DNA of 64,000 nt. It comes from Photobacterium lutimaris. GTDB lineage: Bacteria; Pseudomonadota; Gammaproteobacteria; Enterobacterales; Vibrionaceae. Position numbers and translations under genes: made by a program. Where the stretch lies: contig NZ_PYMH01000014.1 of the NCBI RefSeq assembly GCF_003025555.1, positions 62,001-126,000 on the forward strand, read 5' to 3'. The first letter of the stretch is position 1. Every line of letters begins with the position of its first letter. Shown here piece after piece: positions 36,724-45,956 of the stretch. Below the pieces are notes generated by a model, which was not told where the DNA came from, ran no database searches, and worked only from the letters and a program-made list of their open reading frames with translations.

Positions 36724-38040
36724 ATGGCAAATAATGTAGTCGTTCTTGGCACCCAATGGGGTGACGAAGGCAAAGGTAAGATCGTTGATCTGTTGACCGA
36801 AGATGCAAAATACGTAGTGCGCTACCAAGGTGGTCACAACGCAGGTCACACCCTTGTCATTGACGGTGAAAAAACTGTCCTTCACCTGATCCCATCAGGC
36901 ATCCTACGTGACAACGTTAAATGTATCATCGGTAACGGTGTTGTACTTTCTCCTGACGCGCTGATGAAAGAAATGGGCCCACTCGAAGAACGTGGTATCC
37001 CTGTGCGCGAACGTCTGTTCCTGTCAGAAGCTTGTCCGCTAATTCTTCCATACCATATTGCTCTTGACCAAGCGCGTGAAATCGCTCGCGGTAAGAAAGC
37101 GATCGGTACAACTGGTCGTGGTATCGGTCCAGCATATGAAGATAAAGTTGCTCGTCGCGGCCTACGCGTTGGTGACCTTTTCGACAAAGAAGCATTTGCT
37201 GAGAAGCTTAAAGAAGTTATGGCTTACCACAACTTCCAGCTTGAGCATTACTACAATGCTGAGCCTGTAAGCTACGATGAAGTCCTTGAGACAATCATGT
37301 CTCAGGCTGACATTCTAACTTCAATGGTTATCGACGTAACGAAAGAACTTGATGATGCCCGTCTGCGTGGCGACAAGATCATGTTCGAAGGTGCGCAAGG
37401 TACACTACTTGATATCGACCACGGTACTTACCCGTACGTAACGTCTTCAAACACGACTGCTGGTGGTGTTGCTGCTGGTTCTGGTTTCGGTCCGCGTCAC
37501 CTTGGTTACATCCTTGGTATTGCAAAAGCATACTGTACACGTGTTGGTGCAGGTCCATTCCCGACTGAGCTATACGATGGTCTGGATAAGCAAGACCCGG
37601 TTGGTAAGCACCTAGGTGAAGTGGGTAACGAGTTTGGCGCTACAACAGGCCGTCTACGTCGTACTGGTTGGTTTGATGCGGTTGCTATGCGCCGTGCGGT
37701 ACAAATCAACTCAATCTCAGGTTTCTGTCTAACCAAGCTAGATGTATTGGATGGCCTAAAAGAACTTAAGATCTGTACTGGCTACAAAACCAAAGATGGC
37801 GAAATCCTAGAAGTATCACCAATGGCGGCTGATGCTTACGAAGACCTAGAGCTAATCTACGAAACCGTTCCAGGCTGGTCTGAAACGACTTTCGGTGCTA
37901 AGTCTCTGGATGCGCTACCACAAGCGGCACTCGATTACATTGCACGTATCGAAGAGCTAACGGGTGTGCCAATCGACATCATCTCTACCGGTCCTGACCG
38001 TAACGAGACAATCATCAAGGTTCACCCATACGGTGAGTAA
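36724..38040 (+). CDS. purA: Adenylosuccinate synthetase
   Basis: 438 residues. GTP-binding N-terminus GTQWGDEGKGKIVDLLT and GHNAGHTLV, then GTTGRGIGPAYEDK and the C-terminal ISTGPDRNETI. It catalyses the first committed step from IMP to AMP. Strong codon bias. Followed by its own terminator. Confidence 0.98.
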   Translation: MANNVVVLGTQWGDEGKGKIVDLLTEDAKYVVRYQGGHNAGHTLVIDGEKTVLHLIPSGILRDNVKCIIGNGVVLSPDALMKEMGPLEERGIPVRERLFLSEACPLILPYHIALDQAREIARGKKAIGTTGRGIGPAYEDKVARRGLRVGDLFDKEAFAEKLKEVMAYHNFQLEHYYNAEPVSYDEVLETIMSQADILTSMVIDVTKELDDARLRGDKIMFEGAQGTLLDIDHGTYPYVTSSNTTAGGVAAGSGFGPRHLGYILGIAKAYCTRVGAGPFPTELYDGLDKQDPVGKHLGEVGNEFGATTGRLRRTGWFDAVAMRRAVQINSISGFCLTKLDVLDGLKELKICTGYKTKDGEILEVSPMAADAYEDLELIYETVPGWSETTFGAKSLDALPQAALDYIARIEELTGVPIDIISTGPDRNETIIKVHPYGE

Positions 38041-38064
38041 TTGCTGATTGCAGTGATTGATTTG

Positions 38065-38093
38065 AAAGCCAGCCCATGGGGCTGGCTTTTTTT
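38065..38093 (+). terminator. purA terminator
   Basis: AAAGCCAGCCC, a short loop, GGGCTGGCTTTTTTT. Confidence 0.9.
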
Positions 38094-38255
38094 ATGGCTA
38101 ATTTCTTCGCCCATAGCCGGGAAGCATTTTAGCTCCGGAGTGGAGTATGAAAGCGGGGATTGGTTCCAAAACGGGTTATCGGGGATTGCGTCAAAAATCT
38201 ATTTATACTATGTCATTGAAGCGGCGGGAAATTGCCGTTTTGGTGGTTTTTTCCC

Positions 38256-38282
38256 TAAAGTCTCAGCGCCCGCCGCCGATAA
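38256..38282 (+). promoter_or_regulatory. FliA (sigma-28) promoter of motX
   Basis: TAAA (38256-38259), exactly 15 bp, then GCCGATAA (38275-38282): a complete match to the flagellar sigma-28 consensus. It lies 30 bp upstream of the motX start. FliA control of late motor genes is established in vibrios. Confidence 0.88.
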
Positions 38283-38311
38283 GGTTAGCACGTTCGGAAA
38301 GAGATCCATCC

Positions 38312-38941
38312 ATGAGCCTACGCCCGTTATTCTTTGCTATTGCCCTGTGCTGCGCAGTCCCAGCTTCCGCCTTGGAAGAGGTCGGTGAGGCCGTGCCGGT
38401 ATATAGCGAAAACGAGCTTAATCGGATGTTCGTTTCCAACAATCACTTGCAACAAGTTCAGGCCGATGACTGTCAGTTGGTCCAGGACATCGAGGCCAGG
38501 GCGATCCGGGTGGAATCCCCGTCCTACCAGTTCCTGTATGGTGATATGCTGGCTTGGGGCGTGTGTGTCGAGCGCGATGTCGAGCTTGGGGTCCATTATA
38601 TGCAGTCGGCCGCCCAGCAAGGCTCTCCGGCGGCGCTGGAGCAACTCGGGCGTTACTATGCTCGCGGCACCTTGGTCCAACAAGACCGAGAGCGGGCGAT
38701 CCCTTACCTGCGTGAAGCTGCTGCGATGGGGAATGTCGATGCCCGTATTCAACTTGCCGAGTTATTGTTGAGTAATTATGGCAGCCCACTGGACTTTGAA
38801 GATGCCTATCGCTGGCTGTATAACACCGCGACTGCCAGCCAAAATACCCATAACAAGATTGCCCGCCTGCGGCGCGGGTTGGAAAATCGGATGCCGGCCA
38901 ATGTGATTGCCAGGGCCAAGCGGCGGGATAGCTTTTGGTAG
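38312..38941 (+). CDS. motX: Sodium-type flagellar motor protein MotX
   Basis: 209 residues from ATG 38312, which yields a signal peptide MSLRPLFFAIALCCAVPASA; longer in-frame starts upstream would cross the promoter. The mature part has Sel1-like repeats (SAAQQGSPAALEQLGRYYARGTLVQQDRERAIPYLREAAAMGNVDARIQLAELL, about residues 95-150) and the conserved C-terminus RAKRRDSFW. MotX joins MotY in the T ring that holds the PomAB stator at the polar flagellum. It is next to purA as in Vibrio. Confidence 0.95.
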   Translation: MSLRPLFFAIALCCAVPASALEEVGEAVPVYSENELNRMFVSNNHLQQVQADDCQLVQDIEARAIRVESPSYQFLYGDMLAWGVCVERDVELGVHYMQSAAQQGSPAALEQLGRYYARGTLVQQDRERAIPYLREAAAMGNVDARIQLAELLLSNYGSPLDFEDAYRWLYNTATASQNTHNKIARLRRGLENRMPANVIARAKRRDSFW

Positions 38942-38995
38942 ATGGATCAGTTTGGTTGATGAAACGGTTAGGGCTGACAGCTTGGCTGAAGAGAG

Positions 38996-39026
38996 AAAAA
39001 AAAGAGAGGCTTAAGCCTCTCTTTTG
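38996..39026. terminator. Bidirectional terminator between motX and hmp
   Basis: AAAAGAGAGGC, TTAA, GCCTCTCTTTT, with A and T tracts on opposite sides; serves both convergent genes. Confidence 0.85.
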
Positions 39027-39035
39027 CATTTTTGC

Positions 39036-40220
39036 TTAAAGCACTTTATGTGGTCCGAAGCATTCGTAATGGAGTTGCTCCTCGGCGACCCCCATCTCGA
39101 TCAGCTGCTTGGCCACATACTGCATAAACCCGATCGGGCCACAGAAGTAGTAATGCATGCCCGGTGTCGTTACCAACGCTTTGACCTTGCTGAGATCCAT
39201 CATGCCGTCAAATTGGAAGTCTTCGGCCGGGCTGTCAGAGGTTAATGGCTCGCGGTACCAGATGTTGCTGGAAATATGCTCGTGGGCGGCCACTATGCGG
39301 GCAATTGAATTTTTGAATGCGTGGTGTTTACCGTTTTCAGCGGCGTGTAACCAGTGTACGTCAGCCTTGTGGTTAGTCAGGGTTTCTAGCATTGACAGGG
39401 TTGGGGTCAGACCCACACCGGCTGAAATCAGTGCAACTGGTGTCGTGGCTTCCACATCGAGGAAGAAATCACCGGCCGGTGGAGCAAGCAGAATATCGTC
39501 GCCAACTTGTAGGGTGTCATGCAGGTAACTCGACACCGTACCTCCCTCTTCGCGTTTGACCGAGATGCGGTATTGATCATTTTGCGGGGCTGAAGATAGG
39601 CTGTATTGGCGGATCTCCTGGAACTCGAACTCTTTTGGCTGGAGGTAAACCCCCAGGTATTGACCCGGCAGGTAGCCTGCGACAGCGGCGCCGTCGACGG
39701 GTTTGAAGGTGAAACTAGTGATCACATCACTCTCTTGGGTTTTCTCAACCAAGGTAAATTTACGGGTACCGCGCCAGCCGCCGTCCTTGCCTTCGTTCTC
39801 TTGGTAGATCGCTTCTTCCCGCTTGATAAAGATGTCAGCAAGCAAGCCGTAGGCTTCGCCCCAGGCATCCAAGACCTCTTGGCCCGGTGATAGTAGCTCG
39901 TCAATCGTACCCAGCAGGTGGCCGCCGACAATGGCGTATTGCTCGGCGGTGATCATGAAGCTGGTGTGTTTTTGGGCAATCTTCTCGACCGCTGGCAGCA
40001 GGGCCGGCAGGTTTTCGATATTGTTGGCATAGGCGCAGATCGCATTGAACAGCGCTTCGCGTTGATCTCCGTTGCGCTGGTTGCTCATATTGAAAATATC
40101 TTTGAGCTCGGGGTTATGGCTGAACATGCGATCGTAGAAATGTGCTGTTAGAGCAGGGCCTGTCTGGGCAATAACGGGCGCGGTTGCTTTAACAATCTCA
40201 ATAGTTTGGGAGCTGAGCAT
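39036..40220 (-). CDS. hmp: Flavohemoprotein, nitric oxide dioxygenase
   Basis: 394 residues. The globin domain (1-140) has B10 Tyr29, E7 Gln53 and proximal His85. FAD-binding region follows with GQYLGVY and RQYSLSS, then the NAD domain SAGVGLTPTLSMLE and YFCGPIGFM. It converts NO to nitrate with O2. Divergent from its predicted repressor gene nsrR. Confidence 0.97.
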   Translation of the reverse strand: MLSSQTIEIVKATAPVIAQTGPALTAHFYDRMFSHNPELKDIFNMSNQRNGDQREALFNAICAYANNIENLPALLPAVEKIAQKHTSFMITAEQYAIVGGHLLGTIDELLSPGQEVLDAWGEAYGLLADIFIKREEAIYQENEGKDGGWRGTRKFTLVEKTQESDVITSFTFKPVDGAAVAGYLPGQYLGVYLQPKEFEFQEIRQYSLSSAPQNDQYRISVKREEGGTVSSYLHDTLQVGDDILLAPPAGDFFLDVEATTPVALISAGVGLTPTLSMLETLTNHKADVHWLHAAENGKHHAFKNSIARIVAAHEHISSNIWYREPLTSDSPAEDFQFDGMMDLSKVKALVTTPGMHYYFCGPIGFMQYVAKQLIEMGVAEEQLHYECFGPHKVL

Positions 40221-40236
40221 GACTTTACCTTATATT

Positions 40237-40255
40237 GGTGTATTTATAATATATG
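40237..40255. promoter_or_regulatory. NsrR-like operator between hmp and nsrR
   Basis: GGTGTATTTATAATATATG is an imperfect palindrome close to the NsrR site pattern ATGYATTTNNAATRCAT. It lies 17 bp before the hmp start in the divergent region. NsrR repression of hmp is established; this site is inference. Confidence 0.6.
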
Positions 40256-40324
40256 TTTTAAGTTCTATCGTATCTGTATCTTTTAGTCAATATCCAGATT
40301 AAAATGTCGGCAGGAGGAGTTATT

Positions 40325-40756
40325 GTGCAACTGACGAGTTTTACCGATTACGGCCTGCGTGCCCTTATATATCTAGCTACCCTGCCACAGGGGGAGCTCG
40401 CGAGTATTAGCAAAGTGACCGAGGTTTACGGCGTGTCACGTAACCACATGGTGAAAATCATCAATAAGCTGGGACAGCTGGGTTACGTCGAAACAGTGCG
40501 CGGTAAAAATGGCGGGATCCGCCTAGGCATGCCTGCCAATAAAATAGTGCTCGGCGACGTCGTGCGGGCGATAGAGCCTTTGCAAATCGTTAATTGCAGC
40601 GAGGATTTTTGCCATATAACACCAGCCTGCCGGCTGAAAGGTATCCTCTTCAATGCGCGCCAAGCCTTCTTGGATGAACTGGACAATCACACCCTGTCAG
40701 AAATGATCGATGACAACCCGCCTCTACGTGTCCTGTTAGACCAGTCAGTGCAGTGA
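40325..40756 (+). CDS. nsrR: Nitric-oxide-sensing repressor NsrR
   Basis: 143 residues from a GTG at 40325, which gives (M)QLTSFTDYGLRALIYLATLP, aligning with E. coli NsrR, and follows AGGAGG. Rrf2 family winged helix (VSRNHMVKIINKLGQLGYV), and the [2Fe-2S]/[4Fe-4S] ligands C91, C96 and C102. An ATG-started form from 40304 would pass over the ribosome site. Confidence 0.95.
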   Translation: MQLTSFTDYGLRALIYLATLPQGELASISKVTEVYGVSRNHMVKIINKLGQLGYVETVRGKNGGIRLGMPANKIVLGDVVRAIEPLQIVNCSEDFCHITPACRLKGILFNARQAFLDELDNHTLSEMIDDNPPLRVLLDQSVQ

Positions 40757-40873
40757 TAGAAACGCAATAACTTCAAAATCTCTCTGGGGAGCTAATTTTT
40801 CGACTTGGCTCCCGTCTGTTCACCTAGGGCGCAGATATACTTGAAGTATCTCTTCGCCAACTTGGATCTAATT

Positions 40874-43429
40874 ATGTCAAAAGGTACTACCGATTTACCG
40901 GTCGATCCTTTTCGCGATCGCGAAGCATCAAATTACGAAAACCCTATCCCTAGCCGTGAGATGCTGCTGGAAGTGATCCGGGGTTACTCGGCGCCTGTTA
41001 GCCGCGATCAGCTATTTGCAGAGCTGAAACTTGAGGGCGACGACCAATATGAAGGTTTGCGCCGCCGCCTTCGCGCCATGGAGCGTGATGGCCAACTGAT
41101 TTTTACCCGCCGCCAGTGCTACGCGCTGCCGGAGCGTCTCGATCTGATCAAGGGCCATGTGATTGGCCACCGAGATGGGTTTGGTTTCCTGCGCCCTGAG
41201 GGGACCAATAGCAAAGAAGAAGACTTGCTATTGCCGCACCACCAAATGCGCGGTGTGATCCATGGCGATTACATCTTGGCTCAGGTGGCGGGGACCGATA
41301 AACGCGGTCGTCGTGAAGGCCGTGTGGTACGGGTGCTGAAGCATTACGAAGGACAAATTGTCGGTCGATTCTTTATTGAAGACAATATGGGCTATGTGGT
41401 GCCAGATGACTCCCGTATTGCCCAGGATATCGTGATACCGAATGACCAGCGCATGGGGGCCCGAATGGGCAACGTGGTGGTGGTGGAAGTCAATCAACGT
41501 GCGACACGCCAATATAATGCTGTTGGTAAAGTGGTTGAAGTGCTTGGTGAAAATATGGCACCAGGTATGGAAATCGAAATTGCATTGCGTACCCATGATA
41601 TTCCGCACGAGTGGCCGTCTGAAGTTGAAAAGCAAATTCAGGGCCTTGGCGAAGAAGTGCCTGAAGAGGCGAAAAAAGACCGTGTTGATTTACGCGACTT
41701 GCCGCTGGTTACCATTGATGGTGAAGATGCCCGTGACTTCGATGACGCCGTATATTGTGAGCGCAAGAAATCAGGTGGTTGGCGCCTATGGGTGGCGATT
41801 GCCGATGTCAGTTATTATGTACGTCCGGGCACGGCACTCGATAATGAGGCGGTGAAGCGCGGTAACTCGGTATACTTCCCGTCGCAGGTGATCCCGATGT
41901 TGCCGGAAGTCCTGTCCAACGGCCTGTGTTCACTGAACCCGCAGGTTGACCGTTTGTGTATGGTGTGTGAGATGACCATATCTGAAACCGGCAAACTGTC
42001 AGGTTACAAGCACTACGAAGCTGTAATGAACTCTCATGCCCGTCTAACGTATACCAAAGTTAGCAAGATGCTGGACGGCGATGAAGAGCTGCGTGAGCGT
42101 TATGCCCCGTTGGTGCCGCATATTGAAGAGTTGTACAGCATGTACAAGGTGCTCAAAAGCGAGCGTGAAGTGCGTGGCGCGATTGAGTTTGAAACCATTG
42201 AAACGCAGTTTATCTTTAATGCCGATCGCAAAATCGATCGTATCGTGCCGGCCGTTCGCAATGATGCCCATAAGATCATCGAAGAATGTATGATCTTGGC
42301 GAACATCGCATCCGCGCGTTTTGTGGAGAAAGCCAAGGAGCCGGCACTGTACCGAGTACATGACTCTCCGGGTGAAGAGCGTCTGCTGGGGTTCCGTGAT
42401 TTCCTCGGCGAGCTGAGCCTGCAGTTGTCTGGTGGCTTGGAGCCATCACCAAAAGACTATGCAGAGCTTGCTGTGTTGATCCAAGACCGTCCGGACAAAG
42501 AGCTGATCCAAACCATGTTGCTGCGCTCGATGAAGCAAGCGGTTTATCAAGCTGATAATATCGGTCACTTCGGCTTGGCGTTGAAGCAATATGCGCACTT
42601 TACCTCACCAATTCGTCGTTACCCTGATTTGACCCTGCACCGTGCGCTTAAGTACCTGATAGCCAAGCAAGAAGGAACCAATAAGGATCGTTGGACGCCA
42701 ACAGGCGGTTACCACTATTCATTTGATGACGTTGACGGTCTTGGCGAGCAGTGTTCAACCACTGAGCGCCGTGCCGATGACGCAACCCGTGATGTGGCCG
42801 ACTGGCTGAAATGTGAATACATGCAAGATCACGTTGGTGATGAGTTCGACGGTGTGATTGCCAATGTAACCGGCTTTGGCTTCTTTGTTCGCCTCAATGA
42901 GTTGAACATTGACGGCTTGGTACATATTTCCAACTTGGCCAATGATTATTACCAGTTCGATCCGGTTGGGCAGCGCTTGATTGGTGATAGCTCTGGGCAG
43001 GTTTACCGCTTGGGTGATACGGTAAAAGTGAAGGTTGCATCCATCAACTTGAATGATCGCCAAATTGATTTTGATATTGTAGGCAGCAATCGCAAGCCTC
43101 GTGGTGACGGCAAAACCGCCAAAAACCGCGAGAAAAAACAGCGTATGCGTAAAGCCGAAGGCATGCAGCGTCAAGGTATGAAAGTTTACCGTGTGGCCGA
43201 TGGCGAAGCCCAGCAGGAGCAACGCTCTAAATCGAAGAAAGAGCGTAGCTCGGTACGCCAAAAGCTGAAAGCGGGTGCAATCCCTAAACTCGAGGGCGAC
43301 AAAGCACCGGCAGGCAAGGCGGATAAAGAGGACGGCAAGGGTAAGCCGGCCGTGAAGAAGAAATCGACCAAGGCCCGTAAGAAGAAACAGCGTGCCGGTA
43401 AGAAAGAACGAGCAGCTAAGAAGAACTAA
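40874..43429 (+). CDS. rnr: Ribonuclease R
   Basis: 851 residues from ATG 40874 (MSKGTTDLPVDPFRDREASNYENP), the family start. N-terminal helix-turn-helix and cold-shock domains, an RNB catalytic core with DGEDARDFDDAVYCE, an S1 domain (FDGVIANVTGFGFFVRL) and a Lys-rich tail (about 790-851). It is a 3'-5' exonuclease that degrades structured RNA. Downstream of nsrR as in E. coli. Confidence 0.96.
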   Translation: MSKGTTDLPVDPFRDREASNYENPIPSREMLLEVIRGYSAPVSRDQLFAELKLEGDDQYEGLRRRLRAMERDGQLIFTRRQCYALPERLDLIKGHVIGHRDGFGFLRPEGTNSKEEDLLLPHHQMRGVIHGDYILAQVAGTDKRGRREGRVVRVLKHYEGQIVGRFFIEDNMGYVVPDDSRIAQDIVIPNDQRMGARMGNVVVVEVNQRATRQYNAVGKVVEVLGENMAPGMEIEIALRTHDIPHEWPSEVEKQIQGLGEEVPEEAKKDRVDLRDLPLVTIDGEDARDFDDAVYCERKKSGGWRLWVAIADVSYYVRPGTALDNEAVKRGNSVYFPSQVIPMLPEVLSNGLCSLNPQVDRLCMVCEMTISETGKLSGYKHYEAVMNSHARLTYTKVSKMLDGDEELRERYAPLVPHIEELYSMYKVLKSEREVRGAIEFETIETQFIFNADRKIDRIVPAVRNDAHKIIEECMILANIASARFVEKAKEPALYRVHDSPGEERLLGFRDFLGELSLQLSGGLEPSPKDYAELAVLIQDRPDKELIQTMLLRSMKQAVYQADNIGHFGLALKQYAHFTSPIRRYPDLTLHRALKYLIAKQEGTNKDRWTPTGGYHYSFDDVDGLGEQCSTTERRADDATRDVADWLKCEYMQDHVGDEFDGVIANVTGFGFFVRLNELNIDGLVHISNLANDYYQFDPVGQRLIGDSSGQVYRLGDTVKVKVASINLNDRQIDFDIVGSNRKPRGDGKTAKNREKKQRMRKAEGMQRQGMKVYRVADGEAQQEQRSKSKKERSSVRQKLKAGAIPKLEGDKAPAGKADKEDGKGKPAVKKKSTKARKKKQRAGKKERAAKKN

Positions 43430-43432
43430 ACC

Positions 43433-44167
43433 ATGAGTAATGACATGATTTTCGGCATTCATGCCGTCAAAGCCGTTTTGGCGTCTGACCCTTCACGTTT
43501 CATTGAAGTCTTTGTGCTGAAAGGCCGTGAAGATGACCGTTTGCTGCCAGTGATCAATGAGCTGCAAATGCTGGGTATCACTATTCAGCAGGCTGGTCGT
43601 AAAGCGCTGGATGATAAAGCCCAGGGTGCATCGCATCAGGGCATTATTGCCCGTGTGCGTCCGGGTAAGCAGTTCAATGAAAATAACATTGATGACCTTC
43701 TGGCTAGCCAAGAAAACCCGCTTTTGCTGGTATTGGATGGGGTAACCGATCCGCATAATCTGGGCGCTTGCCTACGTAATGCCGATGCGGCCGGTGCCGT
43801 GGCTGTGATTGTACCGAAAGACCGTTCGGCCCAGCTGAATGCCACTGCAAGCAAGGTAGCTTGTGGTGCGGCTGAAGTCGTGCCACTGGTGCGAGTGACC
43901 AATCTGGCCCGTACCCTTCGTGCACTACAGGACAAGGGCGTGTGGGTTGTTGGTACAGCCGGTGAGGCCACCCATGATGTTTATCAAAGTAAACTGACGG
44001 GTCCGTTGGCCATTGTGATGGGCGCGGAAGGTGAAGGTATGCGTCGCCTAACCCGTGAGACCTGTGATGATTTGATCAAGATCCCGATGGCTGGTTCGGT
44101 ATCTAGCCTGAACGTCTCTGTCGCAACCGGCATCTGCCTGTTCGAGGCGGTGCGTCAGCGCCAATAA
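43433..44167 (+). CDS. rlmB: 23S rRNA (Gm2251) methyltransferase RlmB
   Basis: 244 residues. N-terminal substrate-binding domain MIFGIHAVKAVLAS, and a SpoU knot with DGVTDPHNLGACLRNADAAG, MGAEGEGMRRL and SLNVSVATGICLFEA. It is three bases after rnr. Confidence 0.97.
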   Translation: MSNDMIFGIHAVKAVLASDPSRFIEVFVLKGREDDRLLPVINELQMLGITIQQAGRKALDDKAQGASHQGIIARVRPGKQFNENNIDDLLASQENPLLLVLDGVTDPHNLGACLRNADAAGAVAVIVPKDRSAQLNATASKVACGAAEVVPLVRVTNLARTLRALQDKGVWVVGTAGEATHDVYQSKLTGPLAIVMGAEGEGMRRLTRETCDDLIKIPMAGSVSSLNVSVATGICLFEAVRQRQ

Positions 44168-44208
44168 TCGCAGAAACTAGGAAGAACAGAACCGAGTTTT
44201 TAGCAAGG

Positions 44209-44244
44209 GCAGACACGCAGTGAATATTGCGTGTCTGCTTTTTT
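44209..44244 (+). terminator. rlmB terminator
   Basis: GCAGACACGCA, 8-base loop, TGCGTGTCTGC and six T. Confidence 0.9.
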
Positions 44245-44430
44245 ATTGCCCAGTACCCACTTTCTTTCCTTAACCATTTAACTTGCCGCCAAGCGATAAA
44301 ATTCTCTTGCTTCAATTGTCCATTCTCTGTACTATTCAGCGTCCAAATTCTCGGTTCTATTTTTAGTTCCTTGCTTCCTCTGGATAACCGAGCCAACTCA
44401 GGAAGCTGATTAATCCGTAAGGAGCAACCA

Positions 44431-44829
44431 ATGCGTCATTACGAAATCGTATTCATGGTGCACCCTGATCAAAGCGAACAGGTTGCTGGCATGGTCGAGC
44501 GTTACACTGCTGCTATCAAAGATTCTGGTGGCCAGATCCATCGTCTAGAAGATTGGGGCCGTCGTCAACTGGCTTACCCAATCAACAAACTGCACAAAGC
44601 ACACTACGTTCTACTGAACGTTGAAGCTGAGCAGTCTGTAATTGACGAGCTGGAGTCTAACTTCCGTTTCAACGATGCAGTGATCCGTAACATGATCATG
44701 CGTACTAAAGGCGCTATCACTGAGCCATCTCCAATGATGAAGGCTAAAGAAGAGCGTGCCCCACGTCGTGAAGAGCGTGCAGAGCAACCAGCTCCAGCAC
44801 AATCTGAAGGCGAAGCAGCAGCTGAGTAA
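44431..44829 (+). CDS. rpsF: 30S ribosomal protein S6
   Basis: 132 residues: MRHYEIVFMVHPDQSEQVAGMVERY and GGQIHRLEDWGRRQLAYPINK are canonical. The acidic tail ends GEAAAE, so it lacks the Glu-Glu of E. coli that RimK extends. First gene of the rpsF-(priB)-rpsR-rplI operon. Its 260-bp leader may carry autoregulatory S6:S18 structure, which I could not verify. Confidence 0.97.
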   Translation: MRHYEIVFMVHPDQSEQVAGMVERYTAAIKDSGGQIHRLEDWGRRQLAYPINKLHKAHYVLLNVEAEQSVIDELESNFRFNDAVIRNMIMRTKGAITEPSPMMKAKEERAPRREERAEQPAPAQSEGEAAAE

Positions 44830-44836
44830 TTGTTTA

Positions 44837-45115
44837 ATGACCCATCGTTAGGTGTTTTTGACTTTATTGCCTAAAACCCAAACGAAGCACCTTGCTAGCA
44901 AGAATAGCTTTAGCGTTCTAACTAGCAGGAAGCCAGCTTACTGCAGTAATTGTATTCGTACATTAACGTAGTAGTTAGCAAGCAAGGTCAACAAATACTC
45001 TCTCAAGTTTTAGCTGTTGGCAGTCACATTAAGGTAAGAGGCTCAGTCTCATATCACACCAGCCTTAAGGCATTGGTAATTAGTGTTTCATGCCAACCAC
45101 ATTGAAATAATTTAG
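44837..45115 (+). pseudogene. priB: Degraded priB (primosomal replication protein N)
   Basis: Recognisable PriB fragments lie in the correct order but in shifting frames: MTHR (44837), then LGVFDFIA followed by a stop (44848), KPKRSTLLARIA (44874), VVVSKQGQQILSQVLAVGSH (from 44968) continuing IKVRGSVSYHTSLKA, and the terminal LVFHANHIEII (ending at 45115). At least four frame changes and several internal stops separate them. PriB is a single-strand binding protein acting in replication restart; it normally lies exactly here. This gene cannot make a full protein. Confidence 0.82.
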
Positions 45116-45130
45116 ATCAGGAGATAGCCC

Positions 45131-45358
45131 ATGGCACGTTTCTTCCGTCGTCGTAAATTCTGCCGTTTCACTGCAGAAGGCGTACAAGAGATTGACTACA
45201 AAGACGTAGCAACTCTAAAAAACTACATCACTGAAGCTGGTAAAATTGTACCAAGCCGCATCACTGGTACTCGCGCTAAATACCAGCGTCAGCTAGCTCG
45301 CGCTATCAAGCGTTCTCGTTACCTAGCACTTCTACCATACACAGACAAGCATCTGTAA
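45131..45358 (+). CDS. rpsR: 30S ribosomal protein S18
   Basis: 75 residues, MARFFRRRKFCRFTAEGVQEIDYKDVATLK, canonical. Its upstream region holds the decayed priB. Ribosome site CAGGAGATAG. Confidence 0.98.
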   Translation: MARFFRRRKFCRFTAEGVQEIDYKDVATLKNYITEAGKIVPSRITGTRAKYQRQLARAIKRSRYLALLPYTDKHL

Positions 45359-45395
45359 TCGGTAGCGGTTTAATTAAGTTTAAGAGGACAAGATA

Positions 45396-45848
45396 ATGCA
45401 AGTTATTCTACTTGATAAAATCGGTAACCTAGGTGGCCTTGGCGATCAGGTTAACGTTAAAGCGGGTTTTGCTCGTAACTTCCTTATCCCACAGGGCAAG
45501 GCAGTAATGGCTACTAAAGCTAACGTTGAAATGTTCGAAGCTCGTCGTGCTGAGCTAGAAGCTAAAGTTGCTGAGCAACTGACTGCTGCTGAAGCACGCG
45601 CTGAGAAAATCAACGCGCTTGAAGCTGTAGTTATCGCTTCTAAAGCTGGTGACGAAGGTAAACTATTCGGTTCTATCGGTACTCGTGATATCGCTGACGC
45701 AATTACTGCGGCTGGCGTTGAAGTAGTGAAGAGCGAAGTTCGCCTACCAGAAGGTGCACTACGTACGACTGGCGAATTCGAGATCAGCATCCAGCTGCAC
45801 TCTGATGTATTCGCAACTGCTAACCTAAACGTTGTTGCTGAAGACTAA
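45396..45848 (+). CDS. rplI: 50S ribosomal protein L9
   Basis: 150 residues, MQVILLDKIGNLGGLGDQVNVKAGFARNFLIPQGKAV. N-terminal RNA-binding domain, long connecting helix (about 41-74) and C-terminal domain all present. Last gene of the operon. Confidence 0.98.
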   Translation: MQVILLDKIGNLGGLGDQVNVKAGFARNFLIPQGKAVMATKANVEMFEARRAELEAKVAEQLTAAEARAEKINALEAVVIASKAGDEGKLFGSIGTRDIADAITAAGVEVVKSEVRLPEGALRTTGEFEISIQLHSDVFATANLNVVAED

Positions 45849-45870
45849 TAACGTTTTTGTTGATAGCTTA

Positions 45871-45897
45871 AAACCAGCCTTCGGGCTGGTTTTTTTA
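45871..45897 (+). terminator. rpsF operon terminator
   Basis: AAACCAGCC, TTCG, GGCTGGTTTTTTT. Confidence 0.9.
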
Positions 45898-45956
45898 TGC
45901 CTGAAAAACAGTGGAGTAAGTGTTGGAGAGATGAAAGCCGTTAGCTTGGGCGGGGA

